NCBI GenBank assembly: GCA_945881915.1
Contig: CAMCVW010000017.1
Span: 1 to 62,495, forward strand
Direction of reading: 5' to 3'
From: Thermoflexus hugenholtzii JAD2
Lineage (GTDB): Bacteria; Chloroflexota; Chloroflexia; Chloroflexales; Roseiflexaceae
Length of the DNA stretch: 62,495 nt
Positions 28,839 to 37,752 of the stretch are shown in pieces. Both the position numbers and the translations under genes were made by a program. The stretch's first letter is position 1; each line of letters begins with the position of its first letter. The notes under the pieces were generated by a model. The model saw nothing but the letters and a program-made list of their open reading frames with translations. It did not search any database and was not told where the DNA came from.

Positions 28839-29690
28839 ATGAAGACGCCACTTTCTGCCTGGGATAAAGTCCAGATATCACGCCATGTGCAACGTCCACG
28901 CACACTCGATTACGTGCGTGTCCTGTGCGAAGAATACTTCGAATTCCACGGCGATCGCCGATTTGCCGATGATGCAGCCATAGTCGCTGGTGTCGGTCGT
29001 ATCGATGGTCAGTCCGTGGTCATCATTGGTCACCAAAAGGGCCGCGACACGCGTGAAAACATGCGGCGGAACTTTGGCATGCCCAAACCTGAAGGCTACC
29101 GCAAAGCCATGCGCTTGTTCCACCACGCCCAAAAATTCGCACTGCCCGTCATCTGTCTCATCGATACCCCAGGCGCAGATCCGAGCATGGAGTCGGAGTC
29201 ACGCGGGCAAGGTAACGCCATCGCCGAAAACATCCTGGTCATGGCGCAACTGCGTACACCCATTGTCAGCCTCGTCATCGGGGAAGGCGGTTCGGGTGGG
29301 GCACTCGCCATCGGTGTCACCGATCGCATCTTGATGCTTGAACACTCCGTCTATTCGGTGGCCGCACCCGAAGCCAGCGCTGCCATTCTATGGCGCGATT
29401 CGTCCAAAGCACCCGATGCCGCCAAAACGATGCGCATCACCGCCCAAGACCTCAAAGACATGGCCATTGTCGATACCCTCATCCCCGAACCCGAAGGTGG
29501 TGCACACAACGACCCCGATGCCACCATCCGCCGTGCAGGCATCGCAATCATGCAGAGCGTCAATCAACTCAATGCCCTGCCGACCAGCATCCTGCTCGAC
29601 CAACGCTACCAAAAATACCGTGTCATTGGTGCAATCAAAACCATGCCCACTAACCAATCGAGCATGGGTGAACCTCTGTCATTCCTCTAA
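28839..29690 (+). CDS. accA: Acetyl-CoA carboxylase carboxyltransferase alpha subunit
   Basis: 283 residues, somewhat shorter than the E. coli protein (319) because the N-terminal helical hairpin is reduced. It forms the carboxyltransferase heterotetramer with AccD. Seen: RPRTLDYV, FHGDRRFADDAAIVAG, IGHQKGRDT, FGMPKPEGYRKAMRL, IDTPGADPSMESESRGQGNAIAEN, IGEGGSGGALAIGV and the AAPEASAAILWRD block. ATG 28839 has GTGAGG upstream. accD and accA are co-transcribed from the extended -10 promoter and end at a strong terminator. Biotin carboxylase and BCCP genes are not in the window. Confidence 0.95.
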   Translation: MKTPLSAWDKVQISRHVQRPRTLDYVRVLCEEYFEFHGDRRFADDAAIVAGVGRIDGQSVVIIGHQKGRDTRENMRRNFGMPKPEGYRKAMRLFHHAQKFALPVICLIDTPGADPSMESESRGQGNAIAENILVMAQLRTPIVSLVIGEGGSGGALAIGVTDRILMLEHSVYSVAAPEASAAILWRDSSKAPDAAKTMRITAQDLKDMAIVDTLIPEPEGGAHNDPDATIRRAGIAIMQSVNQLNALPTSILLDQRYQKYRVIGAIKTMPTNQSSMGEPLSFL

Positions 29691-29698
29691 GTCGCGCC

Positions 29699-29735
29699 AC
29701 ACGCGCCGGCACGTTGTGCCGGCGCGTGTTTTTTC
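29699..29735 (+). terminator. Rho-independent terminator of accDA
   Basis: 13-bp perfect stem (acacgcgccggca / tgccggcgcgtgt), 5-base loop, then six T, starting 9 bases after the accA stop. Confidence 0.93.
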
Positions 29736-29750
29736 GTATGTGAGTCAGCT

Positions 29751-30599
29751 GTGACCCAATCACCCTCTGTGCGCGATGTGCTCTTGCACGCTACCCAAAC
29801 CCTGTCCCAGGCCAGCGCAAGTCCGCGCCTCGATGCCGAACTCTTGCTCGGCCATGTGATGGGCTGGAGTCGCACCCAACTGGTCATCCACCGCTCCGAC
29901 ACGCTCTCGGACCAGGGTGGTGCGCGATTCGCTGACCTCGTGGCACGCCGATCTACTGGTGAATCCGTCGCATACATCATCAACCAGCGCGAATTCTATG
30001 GGCATGCATTCTACGTCGACGCACGCGTGCTCGTGCCCCGCCCCGAGACGGAGTTATTGGTCGACTGCGCCATCGCAGCCGCGCGCATCCTCAAGCCCGC
30101 AGTGATCGTTGATATCGGGAGCGGGTCAGGCTGCATCTCTGTAGCACTGGCGCTTGCCGCTGCAGCAACGACGATCATTGCCGTCGATATTTCGTCTGAC
30201 GCACTGGCCGTCACCGCAATCAACCGCGACAGCCATGCGTTGAACAGCACCGTGCACCTCATCCAGGCAGACAGTTGTACGGCAATCGCCCCGGTACATA
30301 TGATTGTCAGCAATCCACCCTACGTCATGGATGATGACGGCGATGCTGATGTTCGTCTGCATGAGCCGCATCTCGCCCTTTTTGGTGGCGATAGTGACGG
30401 TGCTGCATTTTATCGGCGGTTAGCCGCGTTGCTTCCGCATCATCTCAAGACACCGGGATTCTTTGCGTGTGAACTCGACCCGCGCCAAGTGCAGACGGTC
30501 TGCTCGCTCCTGCAGGGTTCATTCCCAAACGGACGGCTCACGTTGCACGACGACCTCGCTGGGCATACCCGTGTGGTCTGCTTGTGGCTCGATGCCTGA
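29751..30599 (+). CDS. prmC: Peptide chain release factor N5-glutamine methyltransferase
   Basis: 282 residues. Methylates the glutamine of the GGQ motif in release factors RF1/RF2. N-terminal helical release-factor-binding domain with SPRLDAELLLGHVMGWSRTQL, then FYVDARVLVPRPETELLV, the SAM-binding VIVDIGSGSGCISVALA, and the catalytic SNPPYV (NPPY) motif; the C-terminus has the family's DLAGHTRVV. Start is GTG 29751; the nearer ATG runs straight into a stop and no strong ribosome site is visible. The gene overlaps the convergent flippase gene tail-to-tail by 81 bp. Confidence 0.93.
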   Translation: MTQSPSVRDVLLHATQTLSQASASPRLDAELLLGHVMGWSRTQLVIHRSDTLSDQGGARFADLVARRSTGESVAYIINQREFYGHAFYVDARVLVPRPETELLVDCAIAAARILKPAVIVDIGSGSGCISVALALAAAATTIIAVDISSDALAVTAINRDSHALNSTVHLIQADSCTAIAPVHMIVSNPPYVMDDDGDADVRLHEPHLALFGGDSDGAAFYRRLAALLPHHLKTPGFFACELDPRQVQTVCSLLQGSFPNGRLTLHDDLAGHTRVVCLWLDA

Positions 30600-31985
30600 A
30601 CTCAGCTGACGCCACTGGATGAGGGCCGGCCAGGCACGCACAATCGTTCCAATCACCAACAACAGAAGTGCGACGCCGTTCGTCCACGCTGCTCCGTACA
30701 CCACCCACCACTCGAGGCACAATCCCCACAACGCCACCAGCCAGAGCCCTCCACCGATGCGCAATGCCCGTGCGGTGGCTCGCTCACGCATGCCCAGCAC
30801 AATGGTAGCGCTCAGGACCGCTGCTGCAGTTGCCCACGCTGCAGCGTTGACGCCATACTGCGGGATAAAAACGAGATTCAACACAATGTTGACAACTGCT
30901 GCACTCACGGCGCTCCAGCCAAACACCGTTGTGCGCCCATCTCTGATAGCACGGATTCCCAACATCAGCTGGACACCTCCCAGGATCGGCATACTCGCCA
31001 ACGGCAGCACATATGGGGCTGCTGCCAATGCGTCGTCAGCACCGATGACCCACAAGAGTGCGGGCGTGCTCAAAACCAGCCCACCGACGAACAGCAAGGC
31101 AAGTGATTGGTACAATCGATACGACAACGCCAGAAAAGCATCTTCGTCGCACCGGCGCAACTGGAGTGCCACCGGTTGCCATGCATTTTTGAGCGGTTCA
31201 ATGACAAATGCCAGGAGCGACGCCAAGAGTACTGCCAGGGCATACTGACCGAGTGCAATCGGACTCACATGCGGCACCAACAGCCAGCGGTCCGCATACA
31301 GCAGTGCCCAGCCAGCCAGACTCACCGGCAGCAATGGTAAGCCGCTCCGATAAAACGTCTTGATCACGGCCGCATCTATGCGTGTACCGATAATCTGCCA
31401 ACCAATGGTCACCGTGAATAGTGCCATCAGCACATTCGTCAAGGCCGCAGCTTGAATCATCCCCAACACACCCAAGCCAGCCACAACCACCAGTCCAATC
31501 CGCGTTGCTGCGGTGACCAAAACCAAGGCAAGCATACTCACCACGGTGCGGCGGATGTCATTCCGCAACCGAAAAACCTGCAAGAGAGTCGTATAGATTA
31601 CGGCAAATGGCAATGCCGCAACGAAATATGGCAGTGCCGCAGACGCCTCAGCACGGTACGTCAGTTTCGCAATCCATGAGGAAAATCCATACACACCGCC
31701 GCCACACAGGAGCGCCAGCAGCACAACCGCAACCCCGACGCTCAAGACCACACGTTGGCGTTGGTCTTCGCTTTGGCTTCTGCTGTACAAGCCAGCCAAA
31801 ACCGTCGCCATGCCCCACAAAGTGACAGTGAATACCCCTTGCCAGAGCGTGAGCAGAACATCGACCGTGCCATACCCTGCGACGCCGATGGTCCTGGTAT
31901 ACAGTGGGGTCAAGGCAAGTGCAACAATCGGCCCGACGAGACCTGCCAGGGTATACCATAGGGTTGTCTGGGCAAATCGGTTCAC
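30519..31985 (-). CDS. Polysaccharide flippase (Wzx/MATE-like, MOP superfamily)
   Basis: 488 residues with about 12-14 hydrophobic helices. N-terminal TLWYTLAGLVGPIVALALTPLYTRTIGVAGYGTVDVL is the classic start of Wzx-type O-antigen/teichoic-acid flippases, which move lipid-linked oligosaccharides across the inner membrane. Further helices carry family patterns (FRLRNDIRRTVVS, VLNLVFIPQYGVNAAAWATAAA). GTG 31985 has GAGG five bases upstream. The last roughly 27 codons run antisense through the 3' end of prmC and are hydrophilic; this tail is probably dispensable. The glycosyltransferase and acyltransferases at the left edge are candidate functional partners but not an operon. Confidence 0.82.
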   Translation of the reverse strand: MNRFAQTTLWYTLAGLVGPIVALALTPLYTRTIGVAGYGTVDVLLTLWQGVFTVTLWGMATVLAGLYSRSQSEDQRQRVVLSVGVAVVLLALLCGGGVYGFSSWIAKLTYRAEASAALPYFVAALPFAVIYTTLLQVFRLRNDIRRTVVSMLALVLVTAATRIGLVVVAGLGVLGMIQAAALTNVLMALFTVTIGWQIIGTRIDAAVIKTFYRSGLPLLPVSLAGWALLYADRWLLVPHVSPIALGQYALAVLLASLLAFVIEPLKNAWQPVALQLRRCDEDAFLALSYRLYQSLALLFVGGLVLSTPALLWVIGADDALAAAPYVLPLASMPILGGVQLMLGIRAIRDGRTTVFGWSAVSAAVVNIVLNLVFIPQYGVNAAAWATAAAVLSATIVLGMRERATARALRIGGGLWLVALWGLCLEWWVVYGAAWTNGVALLLLVIGTIVRAWPALIQWRQLSSGIEPQADHTGMPSEVVVQREPSVWE

Positions 31986-32020
31986 AGTTGCCTCGGAAGT
32001 CAGTATTTGGGTGCAGTGAC

Positions 32021-32029
32021 TGATACAAT
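32021..32029 (+). promoter_or_regulatory. Extended -10 promoter of the Cof-type hydrolase gene
   Basis: TGA-TACAAT 30 bases before the GTG start at 32059; no clear -35. Confidence 0.45.
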
Positions 32030-32058
32030 ACCACGGTATCGTCCACAAAGGAGCTCAC

Positions 32059-32862
32059 GTGCAGTATCGACTCTTGGCACTCGATCTCGACGGCACCGTC
32101 GTCAATCACGATTTATCGGTCAGTCCACGCGTCCGTAAAGCAATCGAAGCGGCACAGCGGGCCGGTGTCATCGTGACCATCGCTACCGGTCGGATGTATG
32201 GTGCAGCGATGCCGTTTGCGCGACTCCTCGACATACAAGCACCGCTCATCTGCTATCAGGGTGCAGTCATCCAAAATGCAAGCGACGCACATATTCGTTT
32301 TGCGGCGACGATGCCCAGCGACGCAACGGCCGAGGCGATTGCCTATTTGCTCGCTCAGGATGTCTTTGTCGTGGCCTATATCGACGAAGTCCTGCACATC
32401 GCCCACAAACGCCCTGAGCTCGATTTGTACCTGAGTTATCACCCCGAAGGAGCCGAAGTGCGCGTCTGCGACGACTTACAAGCCGTTGTCCATGCCCACG
32501 CTCCGACCAAGCTCTTATTTGTGGCGCAGCCCCACGAAGTAGGTCCGATCCTCGATGCGTTGCATACGCTGGTGGGGACACGCCTCGTGACCACACAATC
32601 CCACGCACTCTTTGGAGAACTGACTGCCTTAGGCGTCAACAAAGGCGTCGCACTCGCGGAGTTGGCCCGTCAACTCGATATTCCACGCGATGCCGTGGTG
32701 GCCATCGGTGACCAAGCAAATGACCTCGAAATGGTCGAATGGGCTGGGCTTGGCCTCGCCATGGGGAATGCCATTGACCCCCTCAAAGCCATCGCCAATC
32801 ACATCCTGCCCACCATCAGCGAAGACGGTGTGGCAGTTGCCATCGAACAATTCATACTCTAG
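32059..32862 (+). CDS. Cof-type HAD-family phosphatase
   Basis: 267 residues. HAD class IIB phosphatase acting on small phosphorylated metabolites (sugar phosphates, flavin or PLP in characterised relatives). Motif I is DLDGTV (nucleophile Asp9, acid Asp11), motif II is the TIATGR threonine, and motif IV is GDQANDLEMVEWAGLGLAMGNA; the C2-type cap lies between about residues 85 and 190. GTG 32059 has AAAGGAG six bases upstream. Substrate unknown. It ends at a bidirectional hairpin shared with convergent rpmB. Confidence 0.88.
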   Translation: MQYRLLALDLDGTVVNHDLSVSPRVRKAIEAAQRAGVIVTIATGRMYGAAMPFARLLDIQAPLICYQGAVIQNASDAHIRFAATMPSDATAEAIAYLLAQDVFVVAYIDEVLHIAHKRPELDLYLSYHPEGAEVRVCDDLQAVVHAHAPTKLLFVAQPHEVGPILDALHTLVGTRLVTTQSHALFGELTALGVNKGVALAELARQLDIPRDAVVAIGDQANDLEMVEWAGLGLAMGNAIDPLKAIANHILPTISEDGVAVAIEQFIL

Positions 32863-32885
32863 ACTTTCGGGATTCACTCCACGCA

Positions 32886-32917
32886 AAAACGCTTTCGACG
32901 AGTGTCGAAAGCGTTTT
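32886..32917. terminator. Bidirectional rho-independent terminator
   Basis: Perfect 14-bp inverted repeat (aaaacgctttcgac / gtcgaaagcgtttt, 4-base loop) between the Cof-type hydrolase gene and rpmB, with A/T-rich outer arms that give a U run on both strands. Confidence 0.88.
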
Positions 32918-32954
32918 CGTTGCATTGACTCCGGCAATCTTCTATAATAAAAGA

Positions 32955-33164
32955 CTAGCGTGAGCGATACATGGTGCGCAAGCACTTGGTGCAGACGCTG
33001 ACTTGTACCTGAAGGCCACCCTCGAGGGTCAATGTGGTGCGCTGGATGTTTGCCTTGAAGGTACGATTGGTGCGAGGGGCGCGACGGAACCAACCACCGG
33101 ATGCTTGGTGGCGGATATTCCGACCGAACGTCAATCCCTTATCGCAGATTTGGCACTTCGCCAT
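32955..33164 (-). CDS. rpmB: Ribosomal protein bL28
   Basis: 69 residues. Large-subunit ribosomal protein with the family start MAKCQICDKGLTFGRNIRH, central RTNRTFKANIQR, and C-terminal VQVSVCTKCLRTM. The two pairs CQIC and CTKC make this the zinc-binding (C+) form of bL28. ATG 33164 has an AGGAGGAGT stretch upstream. It is divergent from the asp23-degV-recG cluster, the usual neighbourhood in Chloroflexi and Firmicutes. Confidence 0.95.
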   Translation of the reverse strand: MAKCQICDKGLTFGRNIRHQASGGWFRRAPRTNRTFKANIQRTTLTLEGGLQVQVSVCTKCLRTMYRSR

Positions 33165-33218
33165 GGGGACTCCTCCTCAGGAGACGGCTCGCCGACTCAA
33201 ATAGCATGTAACACACTA

Positions 33219-33572
33219 ATGAAAGATGATACCATACATACCCAAGACACGCAAACGCGCATCCAGACAAATGCCTATCTGACATTGTCGCATCAGGCAG
33301 TTGCCTCGTTCATTATCCAGATTCTGCGCCGACATCCAGCGGTTTCTGCTGTTGGAAGTCCATCTGTCCAAATCTCGGCAGAACATGCCTGGCAGGGGAT
33401 ACAATTAGTACAGATCACCGACGTCACCCTCTTGGTGGCACTCGCTCCTGGTTGCGATGTCACGAACGAATGCTCCCAGATTCGCACCGACGTATCCCTG
33501 CAGCTTGGTCGCTGGCTCGAACAACCCGTCTCTATTGACGTCTATGTCATCGCCCTCGTGCCGAGCGCTTGA
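33219..33572 (+). CDS. Asp23/Gls24-like envelope stress protein
   Basis: 117 residues. The order NAYLTLSHQAVASFIIQILRRHPAVSAVG, VTLLVALAPGCDV, IRTDVSLQLGRWLEQPVSIDVYVIAL follows the Asp23/Gls24 (DUF322) fold, including the C-terminal V-x-V-x-V strand. Identity to typical members looks low, so context carries weight: this family commonly lies between rpmB and recG. The protein is small and soluble; in Firmicutes relatives associate with the membrane and with fatty-acid kinase, but the exact role is unknown. ATG 33219 has no strong ribosome site. The start region overlaps the predicted rpmB promoter. Confidence 0.6.
   Translation: MKDDTIHTQDTQTRIQTNAYLTLSHQAVASFIIQILRRHPAVSAVGSPSVQISAEHAWQGIQLVQITDVTLLVALAPGCDVTNECSQIRTDVSLQLGRWLEQPVSIDVYVIALVPSA
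33226..33234 (-). promoter_or_regulatory. Extended -10 promoter of rpmB
   Basis: Minus strand TGG-TATCAT about 60 bases before the rpmB ATG, inside the 5' end of the divergent asp23-like gene. Confidence 0.4.
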
Positions 33573-33603
33573 GGCTTGTATATCATCCGTGAGGGAGAAC
33601 ACC

Positions 33604-34452
33604 TTGCCCCGTATCAAAATCGTCACAGACAGTACGGCCGACATCCCCGCTGAGCTCGCAAATGAGCTCGACATCAGCATCATCCCTGCTCAGGTACAAT
33701 TCGGCGATCAGGCGTTCCGCGTGGGCACCGAACTCAGTAACGAACAATATTACCAACTCATTTCGGATGGTCGCTTGCGACCACGCTTCCTGCCACCCAG
33801 CACACCCGATATTGATAACGTTTTTCGCAAATTGACCGTCCAATATGACTTCATCTTTTCGATTCACATGGCGACCCAACTCACGCCCATATACCGTACC
33901 GTGCAACAATTGCCCGGGCGCATACCCGCTACCGCAGCCAAAATTCGTGTCGTCGACAGCAAATCCTTCTCGGCAGGGCTCGGCACCATCGTCACCCGGG
34001 CCGCCCGGGCAGTCCAAGACGGTGCCTCCCCGAGCGAAATCGAACGCCTCATTGCAGACACCGTCGGTCAAACCCACTTCGTGTTCTTTGTCGACACCAT
34101 CGATGCCCTCGAGCAGGCCGGTTGCCTCGAATACGCAAACAGCGCCATCAGCACGCTCCAGCGCATCAAACCGCTGCTCCTCCTCGACGATGGCGAGATC
34201 GTCCTCTACGAACGCACCCGCACCCGCACCAAAGCCATCGAAGGCTTGGCCACGTTCGTCGAAGACTTCCCCAAAGTCCAAGCGGTCACCGTGCTGTATA
34301 GCACTGCCGCAGAAGACGTCGAAAAGTTCCTCGAACGCCTCGATCCCATCTTCCCACGTGCAGATGTGACCGTCATCCAGATGAATCCGAGTAATGCCGC
34401 TATTTTGGGACCGGGGGCCATGGGAGTGTCCGTCTATGAAGGAATCGCCTGA
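33604..34452 (+). CDS. DegV-family fatty-acid-binding protein
   Basis: 282 residues. DegV proteins bind a fatty acid and present it to the kinase FakA for phosphorylation. Hallmarks: IKIVTDSTADIPAELANEL at the N-terminus, the PAQVQFGDQAFRVG strand pair, SIHMATQLTPIYRT with the lipid-contacting Ser/His pattern, VVDSKSFSAGLG, and FFVDTIDALEQAG. TTG 33604 is used as start because GAGGGAG precedes it; the frame upstream belongs to another gene's region. The usual partner, a FakA/DAK2 gene, is missing between asp23 and degV. It overlaps recG by 17 bp. Confidence 0.9.
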   Translation: MPRIKIVTDSTADIPAELANELDISIIPAQVQFGDQAFRVGTELSNEQYYQLISDGRLRPRFLPPSTPDIDNVFRKLTVQYDFIFSIHMATQLTPIYRTVQQLPGRIPATAAKIRVVDSKSFSAGLGTIVTRAARAVQDGASPSEIERLIADTVGQTHFVFFVDTIDALEQAGCLEYANSAISTLQRIKPLLLLDDGEIVLYERTRTRTKAIEGLATFVEDFPKVQAVTVLYSTAAEDVEKFLERLDPIFPRADVTVIQMNPSNAAILGPGAMGVSVYEGIA

Positions 34453-37042
34453 TCCGCTCCTGCTCCGCGATGCCATCAAATCGCTCGGGAACGCCCTGCG
34501 CGCCGAACAAAAAACCGCATTTGCCAATACCAGCCAGCCGACTGGGCTCGACGCATTTATTGACGACTGGCTGTGTGACTACCCCGGTGTGGCCCAGTAC
34601 GGCCCGCTGACCGTCGTCGTCACCGCCCTGCGCGGCTACGACACGTTCTCCGTGCACAAACGTGAGCTCCGTGGCGAGGCTGGCTTGCGCGCGCTCCTGG
34701 CACTCTACAACTCCACCATCAACGCATCCGAAGCGGATTCCCCACCGACACCGCGGTCATCGTCGGTGAAAACCGCTTCCCCACCGGAACCAATCACCCC
34801 CAACCCTGCACCCAAAAGCGCTACCGCCAAAACCAAAAAATCTCCCGCAGCTGCTGCTCCTTCTGGTGCAAAACCCGTCACGCTGGCCTCGGCCCTCGAG
34901 GTCGTGCCCGGGGTGGGGATGAGCAACGCCAAAGCATTCCGCCGTTTGGGAGTACGCACCGTGCGCGACGTGCTGTACCACTTCCCATTCCGCTACGAAG
35001 ACCGCTCCAATCGACAGACCATCGCCGATATGCGCCCCGGCGAGACCTATTCAGTGGTGGGGACCATTGTCGATTCGCGTACATTCACGATGCGCGCCGG
35101 CGGCAGCGGTCTCGAGTTCAAAATCGAGGACGACACGGGCATCCTCAAATTATCGTTCTTCCGCCAACCCTGGCTCGCCAAACAACTCAAAATCGGTGCC
35201 ACCATTATGGTCAGTGGCAAGGTCGAACACTTCAACGGGATGCGTCAAATGACCGGCCCAGATTGGCAGTTTTATCAGGGTGAAAACGCCGAAGATTTGC
35301 TGCATGTCGGACGGCTCGTGCCTATCCATCCCCTGACTGAGGGTCTGGTCGAAAAGGGCGGCCGCGAAATCATCAAAAAACTGGTCGACGGCTACGCTGG
35401 CCAACTCGCCGACCCGCTTCCTGCAGAGGTAAGGGCACGCGCGCATTTGCTCGATTTACCCACGTCCATCCGCCACAAACACTTCCCGCCTACCGAGGAT
35501 GCCATCTTACGCGCCGATCAACGATTGGGGTTCGACGAGTTTTTGTGCATCCAACTGGGCGTCCTGCAACGCAAAATGGTCTCGCAGCACGAGCAGTCGC
35601 TACCCATCCCCTACGACGATGCGGTACACAGTGCATTCCTGCACAAGCTGCCATTCGCGCTGACCAATGCCCAGACCCGTGCCCTGGGCGAGATTTTTGC
35701 CGATATCGCCACCCCCGTCCCGATGGCACGTTTGTTGCAGGGCGACGTGGGCAGTGGCAAAACCGCAGTGGCTGCAGCTGCGGCGCTGCAAGCCGTCGCC
35801 AACGGATTCCAAGCAGCCATCATGGCCCCTACCGAAATCCTGGCCGAGCAACACTACCGCGGACTCACCGCCCTCCTCGGCGATATCGAAATAGCCCGCA
35901 CCCGCGTCGCCAACCAGCCCACCATCGACCCAGAACGCGCCGCCCGCATCAGCGAGATACAGCTCCTGCTGGGCATGGATCCCGCCCGTACCAACGGTGT
36001 GCGCGTTGCCCTGCTGACCGGCAGCTTGGGGGTGCGCGAGCGCCGCCGCGTCCTCGAAGGCGTGTCAAATGGCGAAGTAGACCTCATCATCGGCACCCAT
36101 GCACTCATCACCGAATCGGTGCAGTACCACCGCCTGGGTCTGGCTATCGTCGATGAACAGCATCGCTTCGGTGTAGAGCAACGCCAGGCGCTCAAAGACA
36201 AAGGGACCAGCCCGCACCTACTGGTGATGACCGCTACCCCCATCCCGCGCACGCTGACGATGACCATCTACGGCGACTTGGATACGTCGGTCCTGGATGA
36301 ATTACCGCCGGGACGGCAAGCGATTGCCACCAAGCGCATCCGCGCGCACGAACGTGAGCGCGCCTACAAGCACATCCGCAAGGAAGTCAGCACGGGTCGT
36401 CAGGTATTCGTCATCTGCCCGTTGGTCGAAGAGAGCGAGACCCTCGACCTCCCGTCTGCGGAAGAAATGTACGTCAAACTCCAGTCTGATGTCTTCCCCG
36501 ATCTGCGTGTCACCTTGATTCACGGGAAAATGAGCGCACGCGACAAAGACGCCGTGATGGTCTCGTTCCGCAATCACGAATACGATATTTTGGTCGCCAC
36601 TGCCGTCATCGAAGTGGGGATAGACATTCCCAATGCGACTACCATGTTGATCGAAGGTGCCGATCGGTTCGGCCTTGCACAACTCCACCAGTTCCGCGGG
36701 CGCGTCGGCCGTGGCGCCTACAAGAGCTACTGTATTTTGGTGAGCGACCGCGATGCAGAATCGACCGAACGCCGGCTTTCGGCGATGGAAGAGACCCGCG
36801 ATGGCTTCCGTTTGGCCGAGATTGACCTCGAATTACGGGGCCCCGGTGAGTTTTTTGGCACCCGCCAGAGCGGCATCCCCGACCTCAAAATCGCCAAATT
36901 GACCGACACAGAGCTCTTGCTGAAAGCGCAGGCCGAAGCGAAACTCATCCTGCACGCAGATCCCGAGCTCGCATCGATAGAACACGCACTCCTCCGCGCG
37001 CAGGTCGAAGCATTTTGGGCCAAAGCAGTCGAGGCAAACTAG
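34436..37042 (+). CDS. recG: ATP-dependent DNA helicase RecG
   Basis: 868 residues, longer than E. coli RecG (693). RecG remodels stalled replication forks and branched DNA. The first 165 residues are an extra helical segment followed by a Pro/Ser/Thr/Lys-rich linker; the wedge/OB domain starts near ALEVVPGVGMSNAKAFRRLG. Helicase motifs: Walker A GDVGSGKT (residues 436-443), DEQH (573-576) in VDEQHRFGVEQR, TATPIPRTL, and motif VI QFRGRVGRG. The N-terminal extension is a known feature of RecG in several Gram-positive-type and Chloroflexi lineages. ATG 34436 has GGGAG upstream and overlaps degV. Confidence 0.96.
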   Translation: MKESPDPLLLRDAIKSLGNALRAEQKTAFANTSQPTGLDAFIDDWLCDYPGVAQYGPLTVVVTALRGYDTFSVHKRELRGEAGLRALLALYNSTINASEADSPPTPRSSSVKTASPPEPITPNPAPKSATAKTKKSPAAAAPSGAKPVTLASALEVVPGVGMSNAKAFRRLGVRTVRDVLYHFPFRYEDRSNRQTIADMRPGETYSVVGTIVDSRTFTMRAGGSGLEFKIEDDTGILKLSFFRQPWLAKQLKIGATIMVSGKVEHFNGMRQMTGPDWQFYQGENAEDLLHVGRLVPIHPLTEGLVEKGGREIIKKLVDGYAGQLADPLPAEVRARAHLLDLPTSIRHKHFPPTEDAILRADQRLGFDEFLCIQLGVLQRKMVSQHEQSLPIPYDDAVHSAFLHKLPFALTNAQTRALGEIFADIATPVPMARLLQGDVGSGKTAVAAAAALQAVANGFQAAIMAPTEILAEQHYRGLTALLGDIEIARTRVANQPTIDPERAARISEIQLLLGMDPARTNGVRVALLTGSLGVRERRRVLEGVSNGEVDLIIGTHALITESVQYHRLGLAIVDEQHRFGVEQRQALKDKGTSPHLLVMTATPIPRTLTMTIYGDLDTSVLDELPPGRQAIATKRIRAHERERAYKHIRKEVSTGRQVFVICPLVEESETLDLPSAEEMYVKLQSDVFPDLRVTLIHGKMSARDKDAVMVSFRNHEYDILVATAVIEVGIDIPNATTMLIEGADRFGLAQLHQFRGRVGRGAYKSYCILVSDRDAESTERRLSAMEETRDGFRLAEIDLELRGPGEFFGTRQSGIPDLKIAKLTDTELLLKAQAEAKLILHADPELASIEHALLRAQVEAFWAKAVEAN

Positions 37043-37206
37043 CACCACATACCCGTCGAGACACCACAAAACCCAGCCACCATTTTTGACAGAAAAAACA
37101 CACCCCACACGTTCGAAGCGACAAAAAGCATGACCTGGCGCGACAGAATGCTCTATACTGTGCTGTGTGCAGGCGGCCAGAGACGCCGACATACGAGGAA
37201 TTTTGC

Positions 37207-37743
37207 ATGAATGTGACTATGCAGACGGACACAGGAACCTTCCAACTCAGAGCCGGTGCAATCTGCGTCCGCGACGACTGTGTGCTCGTCCATCACGCAC
37301 TCGGCGATACGCATTGGTCACTCCCAGGTGGGCGCATCGCGCTCGGTGAAGATTCTGCAGCCACCCTGGTGCGCGAGCTCACAGAGGAATTACAAACGAC
37401 CGCCACGATTGAACGACTTGTGGCGACAATCGAGCTCTGTGACCGTGGCGCGGACGGCACCGTTTTTCATGAAGTGGCCTTTTACTACGCGATTCATTTG
37501 CCAGATTTGGTGCGTTCTGATAAGCCATTCATCGGTCCAGAAGTCAGTTTTCCGGCTGAATTTTGGTGGTGTCCACGGAGTTCGTTGGCGACGATTGATA
37601 TCGTCCCAGCCAGTATTCGGTCGCTTATTACTGCGCTTCCGAGTACGTATGTGCATATCCACGCACATCAAGCAGAGTACGCATTGCAACGCGAATCGAT
37701 TGTTCCGACAACTGGCCCGACGCACGTTTCACCGCTGATGTAG
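37207..37743 (+). CDS. Nudix hydrolase
   Basis: 178 residues. A complete Nudix box GGRIALGEDSAATLVRELTEELQTTA (read as GX5EX7REUXEEXXU) carries the metal-binding glutamates. Nudix enzymes hydrolyse nucleoside diphosphates linked to another group, removing damaged nucleotides or controlling signalling nucleotides; substrate unknown. The C-terminal 40 residues (HIHAHQAEYALQRES) lie beyond the fold. ATG 37207 has GAGG ten bases upstream. The 164-bp gap after recG holds a TTGACA at 37086-37091 and a TATACT at 37152-37157, too far apart to be one promoter. Confidence 0.88.
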   Translation: MNVTMQTDTGTFQLRAGAICVRDDCVLVHHALGDTHWSLPGGRIALGEDSAATLVRELTEELQTTATIERLVATIELCDRGADGTVFHEVAFYYAIHLPDLVRSDKPFIGPEVSFPAEFWWCPRSSLATIDIVPASIRSLITALPSTYVHIHAHQAEYALQRESIVPTTGPTHVSPLM

Positions 37744-37752
37744 AGGATACGG

